A stretch of DNA of 64,000 nucleotides from Candidatus Mcinerneyibacterium aminivorans (GCA_008086245.1 VSIX01000033.1:60285-124284), one strand, 5' to 3'. Shown: positions 43,242-53,035, counted from the first letter of the stretch. A program made the numbers and translations. The notes: a model not told the origin generated them from the letters alone.

Positions 43242-45158
43242 CTATTTTATATTTTTTTTAACCATTTCAACTAAATTATCTGTTCCAAGTCCGGCAATTT
43301 TATATAATTGTTCATAATGACCGGATTTTCCATATTCATTAATTCCCATTTTAACTAAATCTATATTATTATATTTTTTATTCATTAAATAATCAGAAAG
43401 AATTGTACCAAATCCATTATAAACATTATGATCTTCATATGTTATAAAAACCCCTGTCTTAATTGATTCTTCAACAACTTTTTCATCAATTTCCAGAGGA
43501 GAAGCTACATTTACTACTCTAAGATTTATATCATCTTTTAAAAGTTTCTTATGTGCTTCAAGAGCATAGGCAATTAGTGGTCCATATGTAAATACTGTAG
43601 CATCATCACCTTCCCTTAATACATCATATTTGCCATATTCAAAATCATAACTTCTATCAAAAAATATCTCTCCATCATCTTTTGATATAATAGGGGATTT
43701 AGCCCTTCCCATACCGACAAAATAATTCCCATATTTATTAGAAATGTGTCGGATAACTTTATCCGTCTGATTGGGATCTGCAGGAATAATAACCTTAAAA
43801 TCAAAAAACGATCTAAAGAGACCCAGATAGTTTATAGACTGGTGGGTTTTGCCGTCTTCTCCTACATTTAGTCCCAGATGTGTTGCAATTACCTTTAAAT
43901 TTGTTTTATTAATTTCATTAAGCCTTAGCTGATTAAATACCTCATCAACTGCAAAAACTCCAAAATCGGCCCAAAATGTAAGAAATCCATTGAGCGACAA
44001 CCCTCCAGAAATTGATGCAGCACTGTGTTCCTGAATTCCAAGCTGAAAAAAGTAATCTTCATATTTATTAGCAAATTCTTTTGTTCTAACGGATCCACTC
44101 AAATCGCAATCAAATACGGCTATTTTCCCCTTATTTTTTTCTGCTATATTTAGAAGTGTCTTCCCAAAAGCAGTCCTGTTTCCCAGCTTATCCTTCTCAT
44201 TGTAAACAATTTTTCCATCTATATCAATTTCAGGTATTTTTATAGGTTTGCATTTTTTGAATTTAATATTTTTTTCTTTTTTTCTTTTTTTTCTATATTT
44301 TTCAAAATTATTATTAATACCTAATTCATCAAGAGCTTCATCTAATTTGTCTTCACTCAGTGCCTGACCATGCCATTTTTCATCATTCTGCATAAAGCTA
44401 ACCCCCTTGCCCATAGATGTTCTCGCAATAATTGCTACGGGTTTTACAGCAGTATGAACAGAATATCTCAAAGCTCTATAAATTGCATTAAAGTCATGAC
44501 CATCAATGTCTATAACTTCCCAACCTGTAGCTTCATATTCATCTTTTAACTCCTGCATCATTATATCATGAATCGATCCAGAAATCTGTAATTGATTAAA
44601 ATCAATAATAACAGACAGATTTGATAAATTATATTTTCTGGCAATCCTACGTGATTCAACAATTTGTCCCTTTTGCTGTTCTCCATCTCCCATAACTACA
44701 AATGTATGTGAATCATATTGATTTAATTTATTTGCAAGTGCAACACCCACTGCCGCAGAAAATCCCTGACCCAAATTACCTGTATTCATTTCAACGCCTG
44801 GAACCCTTTTATCCACATGTCCTTCAAAAGGAGAGCCTGCTTTCCGGAAATAAGCTATAGCATCATCAATATCAAAGAATCCGTTCCTGCCTAAAATTGA
44901 ATACACAGCGGGAGATATATGACCATTGGAAATGATTACTCTATCCCTGTCTTTCATACAAGGGTTATTTGAATTAATATTGGCATACTTATATATTGTA
45001 GAGAGAATATCAATTGAGGACATAGATCCACCGGGATGTCCACTGCCAGCAACTGTTGTCATTTTTAAAATATCACCGCGGCACAAATTCGAAATCTTTT
45101 TAAGCTTTTCAATATCTTTTTTTGGTAATGTTTCATATTTAAACGAATTACTGTTCAT
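43242..45158 (-). CDS. tkt: Transketolase
   Basis: Moves two-carbon units between sugar phosphates using thiamine diphosphate, linking glycolysis with pentose synthesis. The 638-residue single chain has the GSGHPGGSMSSIDIL start, the thiamine site GDGEQQKGQIVESRR, the catalytic Glu region (FQLGIQEHSAASISGGL) and the C-terminal domain. The close alternative is a DXP synthase-like enzyme, but the GHP motif and length favour transketolase. AGAGGAGG precedes the ATG. Confidence 0.93.
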   Translation of the reverse strand: MNSNSFKYETLPKKDIEKLKKISNLCRGDILKMTTVAGSGHPGGSMSSIDILSTIYKYANINSNNPCMKDRDRVIISNGHISPAVYSILGRNGFFDIDDAIAYFRKAGSPFEGHVDKRVPGVEMNTGNLGQGFSAAVGVALANKLNQYDSHTFVVMGDGEQQKGQIVESRRIARKYNLSNLSVIIDFNQLQISGSIHDIMMQELKDEYEATGWEVIDIDGHDFNAIYRALRYSVHTAVKPVAIIARTSMGKGVSFMQNDEKWHGQALSEDKLDEALDELGINNNFEKYRKKRKKEKNIKFKKCKPIKIPEIDIDGKIVYNEKDKLGNRTAFGKTLLNIAEKNKGKIAVFDCDLSGSVRTKEFANKYEDYFFQLGIQEHSAASISGGLSLNGFLTFWADFGVFAVDEVFNQLRLNEINKTNLKVIATHLGLNVGEDGKTHQSINYLGLFRSFFDFKVIIPADPNQTDKVIRHISNKYGNYFVGMGRAKSPIISKDDGEIFFDRSYDFEYGKYDVLREGDDATVFTYGPLIAYALEAHKKLLKDDINLRVVNVASPLEIDEKVVEESIKTGVFITYEDHNVYNGFGTILSDYLMNKKYNNIDLVKMGINEYGKSGHYEQLYKIAGLGTDNLVEMVKKNIK

Positions 45159-45183
45159 ACTAAGGCCTCCTCTTTCGAAAGGA

Positions 45184-45211
45184 AATATACATCATTATAA
45201 ATTAAAATCAA
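45184..45211 (-). promoter_or_regulatory. Promoter of transketolase operon
   Basis: On the minus strand TTGATT (45206-45211), a 16-base spacer and TATATT (45184-45189) precede tkt, with a leader of about 20 bases bearing AGAGGAGG. It lies in the 114-base gap after pckA. Confidence 0.5.
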
Positions 45212-45272
45212 TATAATTCTTCTACAATATTATTACCAGCCTTTTCAAAATCCCTTAAAGTATTCAATAAAT

Positions 45273-46922
45273 CTATTTGCCCGGACATTCTTTTTCAATT
45301 TTCCTATCTATATTTTGATTACCATAGGCTTTATCAAAATAACTTGAAAACTCATTTGCCAGCTCTTCAGCCTTCTTTTCATAAGCTTTTTTATTATCCC
45401 ATGTATTTTTCTGGTTTAATATTTCTGCAGGAACATTAGGACAAGATTTAGGAATTTTTAAATGAAATCTCTTGTCCATTTCATATTCTACTTGTTCCAA
45501 TTTGGCTTCTAAAGCAGCATTAACCATTGCTCTTGTATATTTTAAATTTATTCTATGTCCGGTACCGTAGCTACCACCAATCCATCCCGTATTTATTAAA
45601 TATACAGATGTATCATATTTATTTATTTTTTCTCCCAGCATTTCTGCATATCTGGATGGTTTTGCCGGCATAAAGGGTTGCCCGAAAAATCTTGAAAAAA
45701 CTGCAACTGGGGTATCTATACCGGTTTCAGTACCTGCCAATTTACTGGTATATCCCATCAAAAACCACAACATCGCCTGATTTTTGGTTAATTTAGAAAC
45801 CGGTGGTAAAACTCCATATGCATCTGCTGTTAAAAACAATATAGTGTCTGGATGAGTAGATTTGGATGATTCCTTTATATTTCTTAAATACCTTAGCGGG
45901 TATGAAGCTCTTGAATTAGGTGTTAATCTATCATCATAAAAATCATATTCCCCATTTGGATAAATCATAGCATTTTCAACTATAACGCCATGTTCGAGAT
46001 AATTATCATTATGCATTACAGCATTAAATATTTCCGGTTCCTTTTCTTTATCCAGATCAATTAATTTTGCATAACATCCGTTTTCAAAATTTGCTATGCC
46101 ATTTTCACTCCAGCCGTGTTCATCATCTCCAAGCAGTGACCTGCTTGGATCAGCACTTAAAGTAGTTTTTCCTGTCCCGGAAAGTCCCAGAAGCAAAGCA
46201 GAATCCCCTTCTTCACCCTCATTAGCCGAACAGTGAAGAGGTAATATATTTTCAAAAGGCAGATAATAATTCATTACCGTAAAAATCATTTTTTTCAAAC
46301 TTCCCATATAAGCAGAACCTATAATTACACCTTTTCGCCTTTCAAAATCCATGGCTACAATCATATTTGATGTTTTTCCATTTTCGAGTTTTCGGAGACG
46401 ATTTTTGTACTTCTTTCTTTCCAATTTTTTATAAGGAAGAACAAGAACTGTAAATTCTCTATTTTTAAAAATACTATTTTCGATATCATCTGGAACGGGT
46501 CTAAACATATTATATGTTAATAAGGCAGATAATGAAAAATCGGTTATGGTTCTAACCGGCAAAGCATAGCTAGAATCGGCACCAACAACCCGATCGGTTA
46601 CGGTTATTTCTGTTTCCTCTTTTAATAATTCAATAGCATCATTAAATGCCATATCAAATGTTTCTTCATCAACCGGTATATTATTTGGTGAAGACCAGTC
46701 TATTTTATCCTCATTTTCCTGCCTTTTTACTATAACAGTATCTTTCGGACTCCTACCTGTTGATTCAACCGGAGTCCATGTAGCAAGACTCCCATTTTTT
46801 GCAACCATTGCCTCATTTTTTCTAACTGCATCAGCTATTACAGTTTCCCTTTTTGGATTAATTTGTATATCCCCATTTTTCTCTTTTAAAAATTTTTTTA
46901 TTTTACCATCCAATATACCCAT
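45273..46922 (-). CDS. pckA: ATP-dependent phosphoenolpyruvate carboxykinase
   Basis: Interconverts oxaloacetate and phosphoenolpyruvate with ATP/ADP. The ATP-binding loop GLSGTGKTTL is at residues 246-255 and the metal site DDEHGW at 266-271, with the early RSPKD substrate region. I use the ATG at 46922 (549 residues) because AGGAGG lies 6 bases before it; a start further up is in frame but lacks a site. With fba and tkt it covers gluconeogenic and pentose routes. Confidence 0.96.
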   Translation of the reverse strand: MGILDGKIKKFLKEKNGDIQINPKRETVIADAVRKNEAMVAKNGSLATWTPVESTGRSPKDTVIVKRQENEDKIDWSSPNNIPVDEETFDMAFNDAIELLKEETEITVTDRVVGADSSYALPVRTITDFSLSALLTYNMFRPVPDDIENSIFKNREFTVLVLPYKKLERKKYKNRLRKLENGKTSNMIVAMDFERRKGVIIGSAYMGSLKKMIFTVMNYYLPFENILPLHCSANEGEEGDSALLLGLSGTGKTTLSADPSRSLLGDDEHGWSENGIANFENGCYAKLIDLDKEKEPEIFNAVMHNDNYLEHGVIVENAMIYPNGEYDFYDDRLTPNSRASYPLRYLRNIKESSKSTHPDTILFLTADAYGVLPPVSKLTKNQAMLWFLMGYTSKLAGTETGIDTPVAVFSRFFGQPFMPAKPSRYAEMLGEKINKYDTSVYLINTGWIGGSYGTGHRINLKYTRAMVNAALEAKLEQVEYEMDKRFHLKIPKSCPNVPAEILNQKNTWDNKKAYEKKAEELANEFSSYFDKAYGNQNIDRKIEKECPGK

Positions 46923-47101
46923 ATATATCCTCCTATCTTTTTCAGCTATATTTTTGCATAAAATCATATTAATTCAAGATTTTATTAAACTATTTTGGAT
47001 TAAAATTATTGATAAATTATTCACTCAATAAAACAATTAAAAATATATAATACTAATTATCTCTAATCTTAAAAACTATTTTTCTATAATTTATTTTAAT
47101 C

Positions 47102-47129
47102 TTGACATTTAACGTATTAACAATATTAT
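47102..47129 (+). promoter_or_regulatory. Near-leaderless promoter of the CNNM/CorC pair
   Basis: TTGACA (47102-47107), a 16-base spacer and TATTAT (47124-47129) are followed by 9 bases and the ATG at 47139, with no Shine-Dalgarno sequence. A shifted -10 (TATATT, 47127-47132) would leave only 6 bases. Confidence 0.55.
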
Positions 47130-47138
47130 ATTAAACAG

Positions 47139-48353
47139 ATGGGAACGTTAATTTTTATATTAATAATTCTTCTTATCCTTTCCGGGTTTTTTTCAGGATC
47201 AGAAATAGCTTTGTTCTCCCTTAAAGAAACTGATATTCTTACCATCAAAGAAAACAACTTTAAGGATAAAATATCTAAATTACTGGATAAACCATCCGAT
47301 CTTTTATCTACAATTTTAATATCAAATAATGTAGTAAATATTCTATTTGCGAATCTTTTTGGAGTAGCAATATATGAAATTTCAGGTGATAAAGGTATAA
47401 TTTATGCAATTCTTATAGAAACCCCAATTATTTTAATATTTGGAGAAATAATACCCAAAACTCTGGCTACCAGATTTAATAAAAACTTTTCTAAACTTAG
47501 CAGCATAATCCTTGATTATCTCATTCAAATATTAAAACCTTTAATATATATTATACATAAAATAACTGAACCTGTTGTTAATTATGTACTAAGGAAAATT
47601 CCTATTGAACAGGAATTTTTAAGTAAAGAAGAAGTCCTTAATGTTTTAAGAAAAGACCATACACAGAGAAATGAATCAATGGAAGAAACAATTCTATTGA
47701 ATATCCTTAACACACATTTATTTAGTCTCGATGCTGTAATGGAAAAAAGAAATGAAAATATCTTTATCTCAAAAGATTACAGCTATCAAAAGGTAAAAGA
47801 AATATTTCAAAAAACAGGCTCTGAATTCTTAATTGTTTATGAAAATAGTATCAATAATATTATAGGTATATTAAAAATTAATGATTTCTATAAATATTCC
47901 AGCAACTGGAATTCTGGAATTGTTAAACCGTTATATCTACCAGCATTAAAAAAACTTAGAAACAGTATTTCAATATTACAGGAGAATAAAATTGCTCTTA
48001 TTGTAAATGAATACGGAAGAATGGTTGGAACTATTACCTATAAAAACATAATGCAGTATATTATTAAAAATATTGAGATAGATTATGATGATATAATTCA
48101 TGAAAAAATAACATCAAACAGTATTATTGTAACTTCTGAAACTACTGTGGAATATATAAACAGGATTCTTAATTTAAATCTTGATCCGTCTGTATCAAGA
48201 ACCATTGGAGGTTATTTACAGAAAATAACAGGTAAAATACCGGATACCGGGGAAACTATCACTGAAGATAATATTAAATTTTTCATCCTTAAAGCCGACA
48301 GTAAAAAATTAAAGGAAATAAAAATATATAAAATGAAGGAAAATAATGTTTAA
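47139..48353 (+). CDS. CNNM/CorC-family membrane protein 1
   Basis: A 404-residue protein with a DUF21 membrane domain (about 1-150, FSGSEIALFSLKETD near residue 17), a CBS-domain pair (about 190-310) and a CorC_HlyC domain (about 320-398). Relatives take part in Mg or Co export, or sense adenosyl ligands through CBS domains. It overlaps the second gene of the pair by 8 bases. Confidence 0.9.
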   Translation: MGTLIFILIILLILSGFFSGSEIALFSLKETDILTIKENNFKDKISKLLDKPSDLLSTILISNNVVNILFANLFGVAIYEISGDKGIIYAILIETPIILIFGEIIPKTLATRFNKNFSKLSSIILDYLIQILKPLIYIIHKITEPVVNYVLRKIPIEQEFLSKEEVLNVLRKDHTQRNESMEETILLNILNTHLFSLDAVMEKRNENIFISKDYSYQKVKEIFQKTGSEFLIVYENSINNIIGILKINDFYKYSSNWNSGIVKPLYLPALKKLRNSISILQENKIALIVNEYGRMVGTITYKNIMQYIIKNIEIDYDDIIHEKITSNSIIVTSETTVEYINRILNLNLDPSVSRTIGGYLQKITGKIPDTGETITEDNIKFFILKADSKKLKEIKIYKMKENNV

Positions 48354-49596
48354 TTTTTATATTATCATTTTATTCGTTTTATTAATTATCACATTTTTGT
48401 TGAGCATGTTTTTTTCGGCCAGTGAAAACTCTTTTATTCAATTAAACAAATTTAAAATAAAAAATTTGATATACAAAAACAAAAAAATAGGCAGAGAAAT
48501 CTATAAAATTTTAAGTAACATGGATTTATTTCTAAGTACTATACTTGTTGGAAATAATTTTGCCATATTTGGATTTACATCAATATCCTTACTACTTTTA
48601 CTTAAATTTGGGATACCCAAAGCCCAGGCAACAACTTATAATTTGATATTTTCAACCCTTCTAATTCTTCTCTTTGCTGAAATTGCTCCTAAAAATATTG
48701 GAAGAGAAAGATCTCATTATTTTTCATATAAATTTTATCCCCTATTAAAATTCTTTCAGAGACTATTTTTACCAATAACATATCCCGTATCCCTGCTGAT
48801 TAAACTTATTTACAGTTTATTTAATATAACAAAAGAAAATCGATTGGATGAAATAAGCAAAAAAGAAATATATACCCTGACTAAATCTTCTGGAATGAAA
48901 GGATTATTTCCAAATTTCGATACTAAAATGATTGAAAGGATATTTAATTTCAGAAACAAAAGGATATACGATGCTATTATTCCTCTAAATGAAACCCAAC
49001 CGATATCATCAAAAAAAACCATAAATAATGTAAAAAAAATATTCAGCGAAAATGATATCGAATATTTGCCAGTTTATAAAAATAATATAACAAACATTAT
49101 TGGATACACTAAACCAACAGATCTATTAAACATAAAGAACAAAGAATTACCAATCCGGGAAATTATGAGGGATTTAATTTATATTCCCGAATTCATAAAT
49201 TTACTGGATATACTTGATTATTTTGAAGAAGAATTTGTACTCGGAGTTATTGATGAATACGGCATAGTATCCGGTCTTATTACATTAAATGATGTAATAG
49301 ATGAAATTCTTGGAGAAGAGGAAAATATTATTTCAAAAAAAGTAAAAGCGGATAATAATATTAATATTGTAGATGAAATAATTGTTAGCGGTAAAACCCC
49401 TCTTGAACAATTAAAGATAGAGTTTGGGATAGATATAAAGGACAAAGATGTAAATACTTTAGCCGGATTTCTAATGAAAACATTCAAAAAAATTCCTTCA
49501 AGGGGAACTACTTATAAATATGGGAATTACCAATTTAAAATTCTGAAAAGCTCCCCAACAAAAATCAAAAGAATAAAAATAAAGAATATATCATAG
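48346..49596 (+). CDS. CNNM/CorC-family membrane protein 2
   Basis: A 416-residue paralogue of the gene before it, with the same three parts: DUF21 (FSASENSFIQLNKFK near residue 23), CBS pair (about 190-310) and CorC_HlyC end. It starts within the end of its partner (8-base overlap, AAGGA before the ATG). Tandem paralogues suggest a hetero-dimer, since CNNM proteins work as dimers. Its 3' side is a 250-base convergent gap before trpS. Confidence 0.9.
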   Translation: MFNFYIIILFVLLIITFLLSMFFSASENSFIQLNKFKIKNLIYKNKKIGREIYKILSNMDLFLSTILVGNNFAIFGFTSISLLLLLKFGIPKAQATTYNLIFSTLLILLFAEIAPKNIGRERSHYFSYKFYPLLKFFQRLFLPITYPVSLLIKLIYSLFNITKENRLDEISKKEIYTLTKSSGMKGLFPNFDTKMIERIFNFRNKRIYDAIIPLNETQPISSKKTINNVKKIFSENDIEYLPVYKNNITNIIGYTKPTDLLNIKNKELPIREIMRDLIYIPEFINLLDILDYFEEEFVLGVIDEYGIVSGLITLNDVIDEILGEEENIISKKVKADNNINIVDEIIVSGKTPLEQLKIEFGIDIKDKDVNTLAGFLMKTFKKIPSRGTTYKYGNYQFKILKSSPTKIKRIKIKNIS

Positions 49597-49606
49597 ATTT
49601 GTTTTT

Positions 49607-49622
49607 TTGCAGTAATCTGCAA
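49607..49622. repeat. Short perfect palindrome in the convergent gap
   Basis: TTGCAG-taat-CTGCAA, a 6-base-pair hairpin with 4-base loop, right after the second CNNM gene. It has no T-run on its 3' side on either strand, so it is not a classical terminator, but it may stop or stabilise the transcript end. Confidence 0.35.
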
Positions 49623-49810
49623 CCTATTATCTGAAAACCGTTTAACTACATTAATTTTATAAATGTAAGTTGATAATATATCTATCATAATTTCTGGATA
49701 TTTCAAAATTAAAGTTAAAAATTTCTATTTTAATTTTTGATCAATATTTCAACTATAAACCATTTAAAAGTTATATAAATCCAGTTAGTAAGATTTTATT
49801 GATAATTTTT

Positions 49811-49848
49811 AATTTTTTAGTTGAAATTTAAAAATAAACTAAAAAATT
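49811..49848 (-). terminator. AT-only hairpin at the trpS stop, possible terminator
   Basis: A perfect 12-base inverted repeat, AATTTTTTAGTT (49811-49822) and AACTAAAAAATT (49837-49848), with a 14-base loop. It overlaps the trpS stop codon on the minus strand. With only two G-C pairs the stem is weak, and no clear U-tract follows. Confidence 0.35.
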
Positions 49849-50809
49849 ACATCCTGAGCAATCCTATTTTTTGCTTTACAGTTTTTAAAGTTTTTTTAGA
49901 AATTTCACGGGCCTTTTTCGTATTTTCTTCTATTATAGAATACATTTTATCTTTATTTTCTAATAAGTCATTTCTTTTTTTCCTAATTGGCTTAAAGTGT
50001 TCATTAAGTTTATTAAATAGTTCAATTTTAGCATGCCCGTATCCAAAACTGCTTGATTTATACTTATCTTTCATTTTCTCAATTTCATCTTTATTTGCAA
50101 AATATTTATATATATTAAAAACATTGCAATTTTCATAATCCATAGGTTCTTCAATAGGTGTAGAATCGGTTTTAATACTCATTACTTTTTCCTTTAACTT
50201 TTCGGGCGGAAGAGAGATTTCTATAGTATTATTGTAGCTTTTACTCATTTTCCTTCCATCAAGTCCGGGAATCACCGCTACATCCTCATTAATTATAGCT
50301 TTTGGAATTTTAAGAATTTCTCCATATTTATTGTTAAATTTCTGGGCTATATCCCTGGTCATCTCTATGTGCTGCTTTTGGTCTTCTCCTACAGGAACGG
50401 CATCAGCCCCGTAAAGAAGTATATCTGCCGCCATGAGTACCGGGTATGTAAATAACCCGTGATTAATTGATTTGTTTTTTGCAATAGCATCTTTATATGC
50501 ATGTGCCCTCTCAAGCAACCCCATAGGAGTATAATTAGAGAGAATAAAGGTTAGTTCAGTTACTTCTGGAACGAGAGATTGAATAAACAATGTAATATTC
50601 TCTTTATCACCCAACCCAAGAGCCAAATAATCAGCATAAAGTTCGAGTGTAAAATCATTGATTTTCTCCGGTTCAAATTGATAATTTAGAACATGATAAT
50701 CTGCAACAAATATAAATGACTCTTCAAATTTATCAAACCGGCTGACAGCTCCGAGATAATTTCCAATATGCATTTTACCACTCGGTTTTACACCCGATAC
50801 TATTCTCAT
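49847..50809 (-). CDS. trpS: Tryptophanyl-tRNA synthetase
   Basis: Charges tRNA-Trp. The 320-residue class I enzyme has HIGN (14-17), the ATP site KMSKS at 187-191, and the tryptophan-site stretch around YPVLMAADILLY (122-133). Length and motifs are typical of bacterial TrpRS. It is the last gene of the eight-gene operon and ends in an AT-rich inverted repeat. It follows the DUF3276 gene with one base between. Confidence 0.95.
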   Translation of the reverse strand: MRIVSGVKPSGKMHIGNYLGAVSRFDKFEESFIFVADYHVLNYQFEPEKINDFTLELYADYLALGLGDKENITLFIQSLVPEVTELTFILSNYTPMGLLERAHAYKDAIAKNKSINHGLFTYPVLMAADILLYGADAVPVGEDQKQHIEMTRDIAQKFNNKYGEILKIPKAIINEDVAVIPGLDGRKMSKSYNNTIEISLPPEKLKEKVMSIKTDSTPIEEPMDYENCNVFNIYKYFANKDEIEKMKDKYKSSSFGYGHAKIELFNKLNEHFKPIRKKRNDLLENKDKMYSIIEENTKKAREISKKTLKTVKQKIGLLRM

Positions 50810-50810
50810 A

Positions 50811-51083
50811 TTATTCCCCTCGGTCTTTTTTGGTTACATCCCTGCTTGTCATTACTTCAAAAGCATCTTTAAACTTGTTCATAAAACCATAAATATCTTC
50901 TTCATATACCATTATTCTTGTTCTAATAATTTTATCTTCACCTTCTTTTCTGCTTTCTTTTATTACAAGATACTTATCTCCATTTTTATTCATTTTAACA
51001 TTAAAGTAATAAATTCGTCTTCCTGCTCTTAACTTTGTCGTATAAAACTCATTTTTATTTGGATAATTATTCTTTTCACCCAT
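50811..51083 (-). CDS. DUF3276 (PUR-alpha-like) nucleic-acid-binding protein
   Basis: A 90-residue protein of the DUF3276/PUR family, with the FYTTKLRAGRRIYYFNVK start and the GDKYLVIKESRK middle typical of the single PUR repeat. The Borrelia member binds DNA and RNA. The family is mainly found in Bacteroidota and Spirochaetota, which helps place this organism. GAGGAG precedes the ATG; mtaB and trpS are its neighbours in the operon. Confidence 0.88.
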   Translation of the reverse strand: MGEKNNYPNKNEFYTTKLRAGRRIYYFNVKMNKNGDKYLVIKESRKEGEDKIIRTRIMVYEEDIYGFMNKFKDAFEVMTSRDVTKKDRGE

Positions 51084-51095
51084 AATACTCCTCCT

Positions 51096-52304
51096 CTAAA
51101 CTTTCTCTGTTATTACTAATCTTTTATCTGAATTATAACTTTTAACTTTTATTTCAACTATTTCATTGGATTTGATTATATCACTTTCAATTTTGCATCT
51201 CAAGTAATTTTCACTATATCCGTAACTTGCCTGATTTTTACTGGATTCAACAAGAACATTTAATTTTTCCCCCAGGAATTTAGTTACAAAGTTTTCAAAT
51301 AGCTTTTTAGATAATTTTCGAATAATTCTAGCCCTTTGCGATTTTATACTATTATCAATATCCCCCTTCATTCTATATGCCTTTGTATTTTTTCTTTTGG
51401 AAAATGGAAAAACATGCACCCTATGGATATTTAATTTTTTTAACACATCAACTGTTTCCCGGAAATCTTTATCCGTCTCTTTTGGAAATCCCACAATAAC
51501 ATCAGTAGTAATTCCAATTTCAGGGATTTTTTTCTGTATTTCTTTTACTTTATCAATATAATATTCTTTTGAATATGGTCTATTCATTTTTTTTAATATT
51601 TTATTGCTTCCACTTTGAAGAGATATATGTAAATGCGGCATAACTTTTTTGTTACTTTTAATTTGATTTACTATCTCATCATTAATTTCATTGATCTGTA
51701 TCGACGACAGCCTAATCCTTTTGATTTTATCAATTTTACTGATTTCTTTCATCAAGCTCGCTAATCTATCGTACTTGCCCAGATGAATACCCGTTAAAAC
51801 TATCTCTTTGTAATTATTTAAAGCCAAATCATTAGCTTCATCAATTATACCATTAAAATCAAAATTTTTTTCCTCATCCCTCAAATATGGAATAATACAG
51901 TAGGAACAATATTGATTGCACCCATCCTGAATTTTTAAAAATGCCCTAGTTTGTTTTTCATATTCAGCAATATTTTTAATTGTTTTAATATTAAAATATT
52001 CTAATATTTTTTTTATTTTATTATCATTATTAATATTAAGATCTGCTTCTTTTATACAATTTTTTTCTACAAGACAACCGGCAACAATTAATTTCTTATC
52101 TGGATTTGATTGCTTTATTTTTTTTATTAAATCCACATTTTTTTTCTCACTTTTAGCCGTGACTATACATGAATTAATTATTATAATGTCTGAATCTTTA
52201 TAATTTGATACAAATTTATGGCCGTTTTGAAGCAAATTATATCTAATTTTTTCTGATTCGTACTGATTTACCTTACATCCATAGGTCTTAAGATATATTT
52301 TCAT
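51096..52304 (-). CDS. mtaB: tRNA t6A37 methylthiotransferase MtaB
   Basis: Adds a methylthio group to t6A37 of tRNAs reading ANN codons. The 402-residue protein has the three N-terminal cluster Cys (10, 46 and 77), the radical-SAM cluster Cys129/133/136 in GCNQYCSYCIIPYLR, and a C-terminal TRAM domain. The TYGCKVNQYESE start marks MtaB rather than MiaB or RimO. The start overlaps the rsmE stop by one base (TGATG). Confidence 0.9.
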   Translation of the reverse strand: MKIYLKTYGCKVNQYESEKIRYNLLQNGHKFVSNYKDSDIIIINSCIVTAKSEKKNVDLIKKIKQSNPDKKLIVAGCLVEKNCIKEADLNINNDNKIKKILEYFNIKTIKNIAEYEKQTRAFLKIQDGCNQYCSYCIIPYLRDEEKNFDFNGIIDEANDLALNNYKEIVLTGIHLGKYDRLASLMKEISKIDKIKRIRLSSIQINEINDEIVNQIKSNKKVMPHLHISLQSGSNKILKKMNRPYSKEYYIDKVKEIQKKIPEIGITTDVIVGFPKETDKDFRETVDVLKKLNIHRVHVFPFSKRKNTKAYRMKGDIDNSIKSQRARIIRKLSKKLFENFVTKFLGEKLNVLVESSKNQASYGYSENYLRCKIESDIIKSNEIVEIKVKSYNSDKRLVITEKV

Positions 52305-53035
52305 CAAAAATCTTCCTTAAAATAAGTCAAAAGTGACACTGCCTTTAATGCAGCAGTTTCTGTTTTCAAAGTATATATTCCTATATTTCTCAGTTTAGCA
52401 TCTTTATCTTCCAAAATTTTTACTTCCTTTTCAGTAAATCCTCCTTCTGGTCCAACAATTAAATTAAGCTTTTTACTTTTTTCAACATCTTTTTTCTTCC
52501 ATTTAATTCCATCAAAAGATAAAACAAAACTGTTTTTAATTTTTGTATCATGGTTTTGCAAAGTGCTAAACTTTACAGGTTTATTTATTTTTGGAAGGAA
52601 GCTCCGGCGGGATTGTTTCATTGCTGCAACAACTTTTCTTTTGAACCTCTCAAGCTTTTTCTCTTTATAAAAACCTTTTGCATACTGTTGATTATTTTTT
52701 GTTATCAGGGGAGTAAACTCCAGAACCCCCATCTCTGTAGCTTTTTCAATTAGCCATTCCCATTTTTTTCTTTTTGTTACGCCAAAAAATAAATGGAGAT
52801 ACAGAGGGTATTTTTTATTTTCCTTAACTTTTAAAACTTCAACCTCAAAAAATTTTTTATTCATTTTAATAATTTTGCATAAAAAATCTAAGCCTTTTCC
52901 ATTTGTTGCCCAAAATTTATCCTTTAGACTGGGCCTTAATACCTCCAAATGCTGTTTTTCTTCATCATGTATTTTTACTATTTTATCCTTTTTCGATAAA
53001 TTTTGTACATAAAACTTCCTGTCCAAACTAATCAT
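52304..53035 (-). CDS. rsmE: 16S rRNA U1498 methyltransferase RsmE
   Basis: Methylates N3 of U1498 in 16S rRNA. The SPOUT knot motif GPEGGFTEKE and the later TLKTETAALKAVSLL block are clear. I use the ATG at 53035 (243 residues), which gives the usual start ISLDRKFYV and has GGGGGAG 10 bases before it; the frame is open 16 codons further up inside mtnA. The overlap with mtnA is 8 bases. Confidence 0.93.
   Translation of the reverse strand: MISLDRKFYVQNLSKKDKIVKIHDEEKQHLEVLRPSLKDKFWATNGKGLDFLCKIIKMNKKFFEVEVLKVKENKKYPLYLHLFFGVTKRKKWEWLIEKATEMGVLEFTPLITKNNQQYAKGFYKEKKLERFKRKVVAAMKQSRRSFLPKINKPVKFSTLQNHDTKIKNSFVLSFDGIKWKKKDVEKSKKLNLIVGPEGGFTEKEVKILEDKDAKLRNIGIYTLKTETAALKAVSLLTYFKEDF

Noticed and set aside
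43616-43804. A 62-codon minus-strand frame inside transketolase
   Set aside because: Out of frame within a strongly conserved gene and without a start signal.
46923-47138. A pckA promoter in the divergent gap
   Set aside because: TTGAAT is present, but no -10 box lies at 16-18 bases; I could not choose a promoter with confidence.
49847-50138. Plus-strand open frame opposite the trpS end
   Set aside because: Phe/Leu/Ser-rich shadow of trpS with no start signal.
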